Assembly (NCBI GenBank): GCA_022059125.1
Contig: JAEUWY010000004.1
Span: 3,224,001-3,288,000, forward strand
DNA length: 64,000 bases
Direction: 5' to 3'
Origin: Corynespora cassiicola
Lineage: Eukaryota > Ascomycota > Dothideomycetes > Pleosporales > Corynesporascaceae
Made by a program: the position numbers and the translations under genes. Position 1 is the first letter of the stretch. Each line of letters begins with the position of its first letter. The notes under the pieces were generated by a model. That model worked only from the letters and a program-made list of their open reading frames with translations. It was not told the DNA's origin and searched no databases. Shown here one piece after another: positions 55,980 to 64,000 of this stretch.

Positions 55980-56835
55980 GGTATAGACGAAAGGCTGCGA
56001 GGTTGAAGTGGTATGGACTGGAGGTCGGTTTAGGTTGGCTCACTGTTGTGCTTGTAGGCTTATCACTTCGGCGCTAGGAACGGCAGGGCCGAAAATCCAG
56101 GTGAAACGAATCCCGCCCTGGCCCCGCTATTGCAACCCAGATCGGCGTAGTAACTAGTTGGTTACTGCCTGCGTTGCTTGTGGACCGCATTCTGCATCCC
56201 GCATTCCGCGTATCGCTGCATGTATAGATTAAGCGGTAAACGCCACACTTGCCCGCTCGCCCTGCAAGACCTCAGCAACTCACCGCTTGCGCCCCCCTCT
56301 CTTCCATGGCTTCCATGCCCACACCATATCCACACCATGTCCACATGCCCCCGGCAGTCCACGGGAGACCAGGACAATGCGCCTGCTCCATCTCACCGCT
56401 GATTTGCACTTCTAGCATCGCGCTACTCGGTATTTCCAATCGCCCGGAAGGCTGCTAGCGCGTTGGATGTGCGCCTCCCGATATTTACCCAACGGGTTTA
56501 AAAACCAATCTTGCATGGATTTCGGCAAGAATCCCAACCAAAAGGTGGCGTGAATTTCCCCTACCTAGGCTCCCGCTGCCGAGCTAGCGTGCCTCCGCAG
56601 GCGGACATGGCCATTACTCAGCATGGATATAATGTCACCCATGTGCGTTGACTTTGGCCACATATGTACGACCGAACAGACCCCCATCCGTGCATGGCGC
56701 AAGCGAGCGAGACTGGAGCACATACTACCACCGCTTGGTGCGTCTAAATATAGTGACATTGATCTTCTACGCGACACTGGATATGATACAGGTTACTCAC
56801 AATAAACACCTCTTATCCTACACTCCCTCGCCGCT
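55980..56835. other. intergenic
   Basis: 856 bases that include the promoter of the MFS gene and the 3' flank of the mitochondrial protein gene. No coding region is seen. Confidence 0.45.
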
Positions 56836-58160
56836 CTACGCCTTTTGTGATGCCGAATGCAGCAGTTCGCACTGGTCCAGAGCCTCCTGGAGAAAGCCTA
56901 CATATCCATCCTCGCTTGCGATTTCCTTTCCGTCTCTGGTTCGAAGCTTGTCCAGCGCTTGCGTGCCCGTTGTTAGAGCCTCGTACGTCTGGTTTTCCAC
57001 GCTCTGGGCGAGACTTGCATTCGGCATGTCCCCTCCGAGGACGGCGCGGGCAGTCTTGAGACCGTTCCAAAGAGGTACTGCCCTGGCCATGCTGTTCGCG
57101 ATTGTCGTGAGGGCCGAGGCTTGGGCGTTCGCAGTCTTGTAATGGGTCTTCTGTGCAATTGCAGAGAGCTCCTGGATGCGGAGGACCTGTGTGGTGTTAG
57201 ATGGGTTGGCTGCGACACCGGCAAAAGCAATCACGATTGAATCATACCTCAGCTAGGTCGTTCTGCTCAAGCGCCGCCATTAGCCTGCTTGCGTATTTTT
57301 TGACCTTCTTCTCCAGCGGAGCCCTGGGGGCTCCTGCCTTGATGAGAGCAGACGAGAGCTCCAGAGGCAGGGCAATGACAGCAGGGTTAGAACGCAAGTC
57401 GGCCTTGGCCGCAAACTTGCCCAGGTGCTCCTTATCGTCCATCAGCTCGACAATCTGCTCCGCCAGGCTCAGTGCCTTTCGCGTCTCCTCCAAGTTCCAG
57501 TCGGAGAGGGCGGCCTTGTCGTGGACACCCGACAGCACGGTCCACACGAGACCCTCTTTCCGCAGACGCAGGCCGCTGGTGCTCGCGCGCTGCAGGGCCT
57601 TGAGGACAAGATGCTGCCTGCCCGCATGGTTGAGTTTTCGGACCACCATCTCCCTCCAAGCATCCTTCAAGTGGATGCCGGCATTCTCAAAGCCCTCAAC
57701 CATGCGAAGCACGTTTTCCCAATCCTGGTCCGTCTCGCTCTGGGCAATAATCTCGCGCAGCTGCTTCCACCGGGCGGGGATGTCCTTGTTGCGGTCGAGG
57801 TGCTGAAGCGGCAGCGTCACGTCACCGAGGGTGATTTCAATGGGCTCGGCCTCTAGCTTTGCTCGGTTGTCCTTCTTGAACACAAGCTTCTGCTGGTCGC
57901 GGGTGAGGTGCTGGGGGAGAAGCACCTTGGAGTTGAGGTCTTGGAGAAGGACGGAGAGCTCGGGCGACGAAGGCTCGAGGAAGCTGGGGAGGGCGCCTGC
58001 GCGGGAGATTAGGACGTCTGCTGCAGGTGGCATACGTGAGGAGCGTACCTCGCCGGTAGGCACTGGTGCGGGAGAAGGCACGGCGCGAGCCATTGCCGAG
58101 CAGAGAAAGGTTGCTGGAGCTCCGGAGAGCAGATTGACAGCTCCGCCGTATGGGGTTCAT
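56836..58160 (-). CDS. predicted mitochondrial protein, uncharacterised
   Basis: A 403-residue protein from exons 58049-58160, 57248-57996 and 56836-57186. Exon 1 gives a mitochondrial presequence: Arg/Ser-rich, no acidic residues in the first 37 positions, with RRAFSRTSAYRR as a likely cleavage region. The 52-bp first intron ends at CGCGCAG. A nearer CAG would make it too short, and skipping it gives a frame without the presequence. The mature part is mostly helical (WKQLREIIAQSETDQDWENVLRMVEG, HLVLKALQRASTSGLRLRKEG), which suggests a TPR/PPR-like or ribosome-associated helical repeat protein. I do not recognise a named family. It is head-to-head with the Naa38 gene, 236 bases away. Confidence 0.8.
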
Positions 58161-58396
58161 GGTGTCGGTAGGGTTGATGGGCTGCGTTGCATGCGACGGA
58201 TCTGCGAAGTTTGTGGTTAGGGACTCTGAAATTTTGGGCCAAACGCGCCAAACACGCCAAGCCATGCCGCCTTTCCTCCGGTCTCACACGTGCCCAGCCC
58301 TGGAGCCCGGCCACCCCCCTCTGCCCACCACGACGCATCGGGAAATTTGCTCAGCTGGCGCTTTCTCGCCCGTCCTGTCCATTGCCGGCCCCGGCC
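58161..58396. promoter_or_regulatory. bidirectional promoter, 236 bp
   Basis: The only sequence between two divergent housekeeping-type genes (mitochondrial protein and Naa38), so both core promoters must lie here or overlap. Confidence 0.6.
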
Positions 58397-58770
58397 ATGG
58401 ACAATTCCGAGGCAAGCTTCTATCTTGCCCAGTTCATCGGCAAGAACCTGCGCATCCACACCTCCGACAACCGCATCTTCGGCGGACAGATGAAATGTAC
58501 CGACAAGGCATGTCTCCTGTTTCCGCCGTCGCGTGGGCTAGAATTAATGTAGACAAGGACCGAAACATCATTCTATCCTTGACTTATGAATACCGGGCTC
58601 CGCCTCCAGAAGAGATCCGCCGTGTGGTCGAGGCCTCCGGGAATCCATCCGCCCCAGTGAGCTGGACTAGCCGCTATGTCGGCCTTGTTGTGGTTCCGGG
58701 TGCCCACGTCCGCAAGATCGAGTTCGAGGAAAGTGTCATTCCAGGACAGAAGAGTGGCGTTGTGGTTTGA
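58397..58770 (+). CDS. NAA38: Naa38/Mak31-type Sm-like subunit of the NatC acetyltransferase
   Basis: A 107-residue LSM-fold protein. In NatC the Sm-like subunit supports the catalytic Naa30, which acetylates N-termini starting with Met-hydrophobic residues. Exon 1 (58397-58507) encodes the Sm1 motif (GKNLRIHTSDNRIFGGQMKCTDK), and exon 2 (58558-58770) continues DRNIILSLTYEYR, then the Sm2-like GLVVVPGAHVRKIEF. The 50-bp intron begins with GC (AAG|GCATGT) and ends GACAAG|GAC. The only GT alternative is a 41-bp intron that inserts a foreign residue pair into the conserved CTDKDRN block. I prefer the GC-AG model with moderate confidence. Confidence 0.85.
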
Positions 58771-59268
58771 AGAGGCTCGTTAGTCTCAGCATGCTACTAG
58801 CGTACACGGTTTCCATGGATGCCCACGAGAAGCCGACTCCGAGCCTCTTCAACATTCTGGCTGGTACTGGGCTTTTAACATGGCATTGTAGATCGAAGCA
58901 CTAGCTATATAGCGAGTTTGCAGTACGTGGCCTGGTATTGACTGCGGGAAGCCGGTGCATCGTGATGGGGCATCCCAAAAGGCCTCTTGGTATGCCTGGA
59001 AATGCCAGTAATTACAGACGGCTTGTTTTTTGCTCTATCTCCACAGTGGTTGCTTTGCCCAACTTTTATTGTAGTTTGAGTCGTCGTGGTCCTAACCTAG
59101 TCCTGTCAGGCTCTCAACATCACAAGCACATTTGATTAAATCCAGTCCCACCAGTTTGCAATCTCTCTTCTTCCTTCATCATCTTCGTTCATCCCTTCTC
59201 CCACAACGAAGCTATCACTCTCCTCGTAACGAAGACCATCTCTATATATCCTCACCCACAGCTGCAAT
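58771..59268. other. intergenic
   Basis: 498 bases with no supportable gene. Confidence 0.4.
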
Positions 59269-59856
59269 ATGGTTCAGCTTCGACCAAGGCCCTGCAAGGC
59301 TCCTGGCACCCGAAAAATGAGGACCCCCAAGTATCTATCCATCGAACAGCGCCTTGCTCGCAGGCGTATCCGCAAAACCCATCCCAAAGTCCTCGGGCCT
59401 CTTAAAGGCGACTCGACATCCACATCCGTCTCGCCATTTTTTCATCTTCCCGCAGAGCTCAGGGTCATGATCTACAAAGAGGCCATGACATCCCCTTCCG
59501 GCAATATAGAGTACATCTCAGCCACAAAACGGCGACCAGGCTACTTTGATTTGGAGACGACCGGCGCAAACCTACGTGTCACCTGCCATTTTATTGCGTT
59601 GGAAATAAGCGACATACTTTTGGAGATGAACACACTGGTTTTCACTGACATCTTGGACCTTGTACATTTCGAGAAGCGACTTCAGCAGAGACAAAACGCA
59701 ATCGGCAAGACCATCAAGGTTAAACGAGTCCAAATATGGCCTTTTGGAAAGGACGGTTATAAGCTGACGGTAAATTTGGGAGACCTGCCTTCAGATTCTG
59801 AAATGGAAGTCACGAAGCAGTACATACTTCTCGAAGATGATGGCCCCAACTTTTAG
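59269..59856 (+). CDS. 2EXR/F-box-like fungal protein
   Basis: A 195-residue open frame without introns. After a basic N-terminus (RLARRRIRKTHPK) comes FFHLPAELRVMIYKEAM, the F-box/2EXR-type helix pair found at the start of many fungal proteins, and then LRVTCHFIALEISDILLEMNTLVFTDILDL, the typical companion segment. It resembles the 62271-63249 protein in layout but not closely in sequence. The function of this family is unknown; F-box members recruit substrates to SCF ubiquitin ligases. The ATG at 59317 is an alternative start. It ends at TAG, and no further exon is seen. Confidence 0.7.
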   Translation: MVQLRPRPCKAPGTRKMRTPKYLSIEQRLARRRIRKTHPKVLGPLKGDSTSTSVSPFFHLPAELRVMIYKEAMTSPSGNIEYISATKRRPGYFDLETTGANLRVTCHFIALEISDILLEMNTLVFTDILDLVHFEKRLQQRQNAIGKTIKVKRVQIWPFGKDGYKLTVNLGDLPSDSEMEVTKQYILLEDDGPNF

Positions 59857-60407
59857 TTGGGATCATGAACCGTCGACTCTCGATTTTTGCCCTTGAGGCT
59901 GCCTATACAGCGCCCTGGACGATTCTCAATTCTTGAAGGTGCTAGTATCCGAGAAGTGCTTGAGCGATTGGAAGTTTCAGTCGAGTCCACTATAGTTTGA
60001 TAAAAGCTTTGGCATATATCTAGATATTATCCGCTTGTAGATGATGAGGAAGAACAGAAGGTATATCGTTGCGAGACGACAGGAGAATGCCGGCACTGAT
60101 TCTACCGAACGCATGATTATTGAGAACTCATCGGTATTCATCGAGCAAACATGTATCACAGCATATACTCTTCACATAAATCATAAATTTAATCTGCTCA
60201 AATTTTACTTTTCTAGCCCAACGCTCGTCAAGTGTAAACCATAGGCCCGTCCCACCCGGTTAGTGTCGGCTCGCAACGCCCACTTGTATCCCCGCCCCCC
60301 ATCAAGCTTTAACCCCCGCACAGTACACTTGCAGTCTAATAACTAGTCACCCTGCGCATTGCTCATAAAAATAACTGTATATACTGACAGTGTTGCCAAT
60401 ATCTAAT
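59857..60407. other. AT-rich intergenic
   Basis: 551 bases with no coding signal, AT-rich throughout. It contains the promoter of the SDR that follows. Confidence 0.4.
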
Positions 60408-61530
60408 ATGCCCTCACTAACTTCAATGGCACGAAACCTGTCGAACAAGACGGTCCTCATAACCGGCGCGAGCTCCGGCATCGGCCGCAGCACCGCGTTC
60501 GAGTTCGCGAGAACATCACCGCAAAATCTAAAGCTCATCTTGACGGCACGGCGGGAGGAGCGATTACACGAAATCGCTGGACAGATTCGTGGAGAAGTTG
60601 GCGATGGGGTCAAAGTATGTGTGAGAAAGCTCGATGTCAGCAAGAAAGAGGAGATCGATGGATTGGTTGCAAGTTTGCCGGAGGAATTCAGGGAGGTGGA
60701 TGTTTTGGTCAATAATGCGTACGTAAACTCGATCTCTATTTTATGATTCTGTCAAAGCTATGGAATACGGATGCTCAAAAGAATATACATTTACTGACAA
60801 TGTGCATAGCGGATTCATGTCTGGGGTAGAGAGACCGCCTGATATCCCACAGCAAATCATCCAGGATGTCTGGGCAACAAACGTCACTGGGGTCATCAAC
60901 ATGACACAAGCAATTCTTCCCATTTTCCAAAAGAGACCAGATGGGGGGCGAGGTGACATCATCATGTTGGGTTCTATTGCTGGGAGAGAACCGTATGTTG
61001 GCGGGACGGTACGTGTAGTTCACAAAATTAGTCGGGTTTTTCGCTAACCTGACTGTAGCTCTACTGCTCAAGCAAAGCCGCTATTCGCGCTTTTACCGAT
61101 GCGCTGCGAAGAGAACTCATCTCAACTCGTATCAGAGTGATTACAGTGGATCCTGGTCAAGTTTTGACTGTGAGTTTACCGTAAAAGACATCACGAGACA
61201 ACCGCTGATTCCATCCTTTATAGGAGTTCACTACTATTCGGTATCATTTTGATCAGGATAAAGCAGATGCTGTCTATGCGTATGTCAGGGGGTTCAAATA
61301 TCGAAAATGGCATCCAAGCTGATAATCCTCGTAGCGGTTGCGACCCAATGTCTCCAGACGACGTGGCAGAGGTCATTGTGTTTGCTTCTAGTCGACGTGA
61401 GAACGTTGTCATCGCTGATACCCTCGTTTTTCCTTCTCATCAAGTACGGGTGCCCCAAACAGCGAGAATGCAATACACTAATCTGATACAGGCTTCCGCG
61501 ATGGATATTCACCGACGCAATACACGATAA
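60408..61530 (+). CDS. short-chain dehydrogenase, YMR226C/YdfG-like
   Basis: A classical NADP-dependent SDR of 274 residues, related to yeast YMR226C, which oxidises L-allo-threonine and other 3-hydroxy acids. Six small exons (60408-60718, 60810-61008, 61059-61169, 61224-61279, 61335-61443, 61492-61530) join with GT-AG introns throughout. The cofactor motif is [13 protein letters not shown] near residues 17-29 with TARREER after beta-2, which fits [19 protein letters not shown] with Ser, and YCSSK complete the active site. The C-terminal part keeps the family signature [30 protein letters not shown], which appears only if introns 4 and 5 are spliced. The substrate in this organism is inferred from family only. 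Confidence 0.92.
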
Positions 61531-62270
61531 TCCCACTTCTATTCCTTGGTATATCATCATTTGAAGAATTATATGGCGGGCCATATGATTAAACGCGGGG
61601 ATATACAAGGAAACAAAATACGTCCCAAATCGGGCCACTTCACCCTACAACATAAAAATGGTATATCATCATGTCCTGTATATATGCCCGATTGTATCAA
61701 AGATAATCTCTGCTGGCGTTTGCCTCATTACATAGGCTTAAATCCGTTTTCATATACTAACCCCAGATACAATTTACCTTTCTAGCGTTTGTGTAAACAT
61801 CTGAAAGATTTAAACGTTACTTTCACCTCTTTCCTTTTACATAGTTTATAAAACCTCAACTGTATTTTTCCATGACTGGTTTCAGAGCTAAGAAAGTCCG
61901 GCTGTTATATGTGCTATTATTGAAGAAATAGTTTTTATCTAGTGTCAGCCCCTTCGCTTTCTTGCACACTCACTTCTCGCAAAAGGCTGGCTTCACCAGC
62001 CGGGTGCTGACATTGGTGGCATCTTGTATCGAACCAGAAAGGCTTCTGAATGATTTCACCTGAAGATGAGATCACTATTCTACCTTTGTCACATCTAATG
62101 GTTATATTAATAAAGCTGCATCGCGCGCATCTCCAAGACGATTTGTTCCACAACAATACCACTAGAAATACCAGGTGCCTCGACAGCGACTCAAGGTGTG
62201 CTCTTGGCGTTAAAGAAACCTTAGGGTCTTAATTCTCTATTGATAAAAAATACAAACAAGGAGCCCTTTT
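61531..62270. other. AT-rich intergenic
   Basis: 740 bases between convergent genes, AT-rich, with no supportable coding region. Confidence 0.45.
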
Positions 62271-63249
62271 TCACACCCCTTCTTGATACCATTTGTTTAC
62301 TGTGTCAGCTAGTCCATCAATGCCCTTGACATAATACGGTACGACGCGACTGGGGAAGAAGACACCTTCGCTGATCATCTTACGAAATCCTTCTCTGTCA
62401 AAATCCGAAGTATGCGGTAGAAACCTGATATTTCTTGGCATTGGGCCATCCAATCCCGTCCATCCAATGAGTCGTATTGTAACGTTGAAGGAAGCCGTAC
62501 TCATTTCGCGCGCCCAATGGAGGTAGTGCAAAGCGTCCACCATAAACTCCTCAAGCGATGTTAAGCCCCGCGGTGCCAAAACGAACGCTATGCGTTCTTT
62601 CCCCAAAACTCGCAGGTCTAAACGTAATTTCGGGTACCAGGTGCAGATGCGCTGTAACTCTCGTAAAACAGCATCTTGATGAGAATGGCATGCTATGGGC
62701 AGATCCGGATGTGTCCTCGCCTCAATCTTTTGTATCTTTTCTAGCTTCTTCGGTGGAATATCTCTCAGAAGTGCGAGTACTTGTTCGATGGAACTTGGAT
62801 GGTTGGTCTTATATCGCATTAAGATGATGTCGTTGTAGCGCAGTGCAAGACCGATAGTCTCTTGGTATCTGGGACAAGCATTAGTATTTCAATTCCAGAT
62901 TTGTTCAATTCACTCACAGTATCCTGCAAGTATATTTCAGTTGATTTATTTCCAGCGTATCCTCATTGTTGAACGCCTCCACCGAGGCGTACAGCTTGAA
63001 CGATGTATGGCCTTCGTACTTGCAGTAAATCCCGCGAGGCTCCGAGAAAACATACGCGTATATGATATCTCTTAGCTCTCTCGGGAGAGTCAGTAGGTAG
63101 CATTTAGCCGATTTTGGTCTTCCCTGCGACGGATATTCCTTGAACGAGGGCAATACAAAATCTGCGTTGTCACGAACAAGAGATGGTTTTATATTGCGGA
63201 CTTGTTGTATTCGATTCTTCTTACGAGAAACAAAGGAGATTGAACACAT
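62271..63249 (-). CDS. 2EXR/F-box-like fungal protein
   Basis: A 309-residue protein from exons 62918-63249 and 62271-62868, joined by a 49-bp intron (GTGAGT...CCCAG). The first exon has a basic start and LLTLPRELRDIIYAYVF, the F-box/2EXR-like motif, then LEINQLKYTCR; the join gives YQETIGLALRYNDI, the expected companion helix. The remainder is helical with ERIAFVLAPRGLTSLEEFMVDALHYLHW and ends TVNKWYQEGV. Proteins of this type are numerous and fast-evolving in filamentous fungi, and their function is not known. It shares its general plan with the 59269-59856 gene. Confidence 0.75.
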
Positions 63250-64000
63250 TATTCTGGATCAAAGATACCTTTTGCTGTTGAAGCTAGGCTGGTGGGAGGT
63301 GGGAAATTTATCTCTTTGGGAACGTTGAGCGGACAACATTGGTTGAGGAGTACCACGCTAATGGAAACAAACACATTTGAATAATAGAATAGAATATTGG
63401 GTACCTTAGCTTTAGGATATTAAAGTTTAATGCTCAAAGCAATATTGCCAATATTCTATAATTTACAGTATCAAGCAGAGGGCATCTGTCTAAAGCACCA
63501 CAGAAGTCCCTTTCTCTCGATTTTGCTGGACTGGAACTAAACAGGGGAAGAGTGAGTGTTACGTGTGATTTTGAATTATATAATCCATTATGATGTAATA
63601 CTGTGAAGGCTACATAAACTTATCAAATAAGCTAGTCTGAAACTCCAGGCGTACTTAGATAGCGAGTCTGCTGCATACATGTCGCACGATCTTATAAAGA
63701 GATCTATAGTATCGCATGTGCTTTATAGCCTATATCTTGTTGTTCAACTTAGTGATACATGTAGGATTTTTGCGCATTACTCTTCCCCTTTTCGCTCAAG
63801 TATAGAGCATTTGTCGAGTCTTAAAAGAGATTTAGTGGCTATGAAACAGGCAGAAAGCATCCTAAATAGTCTATATTATTATTTCCTATATTGGGTGATA
63901 GTGTGGCCGTACTGAGTTAGCGCAGTTTAGCACGTCATTGATCTCGGATTAGCCCCGCTGAGGCAGCGATGGCGTAGCTATTGCGACCATGAGAGGCAAG
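63250..64000. other. AT-rich right end, no gene seen
   Basis: 751 bases, AT-rich. A 78-codon plus frame at 63679-63915 has no motif. A tRNA box-A-like TTAGCGCAGTTTAG near 63915 has no matching box B. Confidence 0.4.

Noticed and set aside
63900..64000. tRNA-like sequence TTAGCGCAGTTTAGCACG
   Set aside because: It resembles a pol III box A, but no box B or clover-leaf stems follow.

Overview
The window is nuclear DNA of a filamentous ascomycete (Pezizomycotina). It has short introns of about 40-90 bp with GTRAGT-like donors and CTRAY branch points, genes on both strands without operons, and family types typical of these fungi: DUF3433 and DUF8021 proteins, a Zn2Cys6 regulator, MFS transporters and 2EXR/F-box-like proteins. 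A dothideomycete or related lineage is my guess; the sequence alone does not settle the class. The exon models were built by eye from splice signals and reading-frame continuity, and every multi-exon model given closes in frame unless stated.

Layout. 1-510: 5' end of an MFS transporter, running off the left edge. 511-3046: no gene seen. 3047-7800: a six-exon DUF3433 membrane-protein gene, intact except for two in-frame stops. 8.3-23.4 kb: housekeeping genes: Ape1-like aminopeptidase, phosphatase inhibitor 2, a 4EHP-like eIF4E, a Ulp2-type SUMO protease, a GGCT/AIG2-like protein, an Any1-like PQ-loop protein and a small two-exon gene. 23.8-27 kb: a decayed leucine-rich-repeat gene with a 15-bp minisatellite. 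28-35 kb: an AT-hook protein, a secreted DUF8021 protein, an SDR, an aldehyde-dehydrogenase-like protein without its catalytic residues, and a small membrane protein.

35.5-51.3 kb is the most interesting part. It looks like a catabolic gene cluster for an aromatic compound: an FAD hydroxylase fused to an acetoacetate-decarboxylase-like domain, an MFS transporter, a regulator with two C2H2 fingers plus a Zn2Cys6 finger, a LigB/DODA extradiol dioxygenase, a CocE/S15 hydrolase, a cupin, a fumarylacetoacetase-family hydrolase and a classical SDR. Inferred logic: import, ring hydroxylation, extradiol ring opening, then C-C or ester hydrolysis and redox finishing steps. The same 14-bp sequence, CCCCACATCCCGAA, occurs in three promoter regions here: upstream of the FAD hydroxylase, between the regulator and the dioxygenase, and upstream of the CocE gene. 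Weaker relatives lie upstream of the transporter, between the cupin and hydrolase genes, and upstream of the SDR. It is a good candidate operator for the cluster regulator.

51.8-64 kb: an unknown small protein, a second complete MFS transporter, a divergent pair (mitochondrial protein and NatC subunit Naa38), two 2EXR/F-box-like proteins and a six-exon SDR. The right end is AT-richer and sparse in genes.
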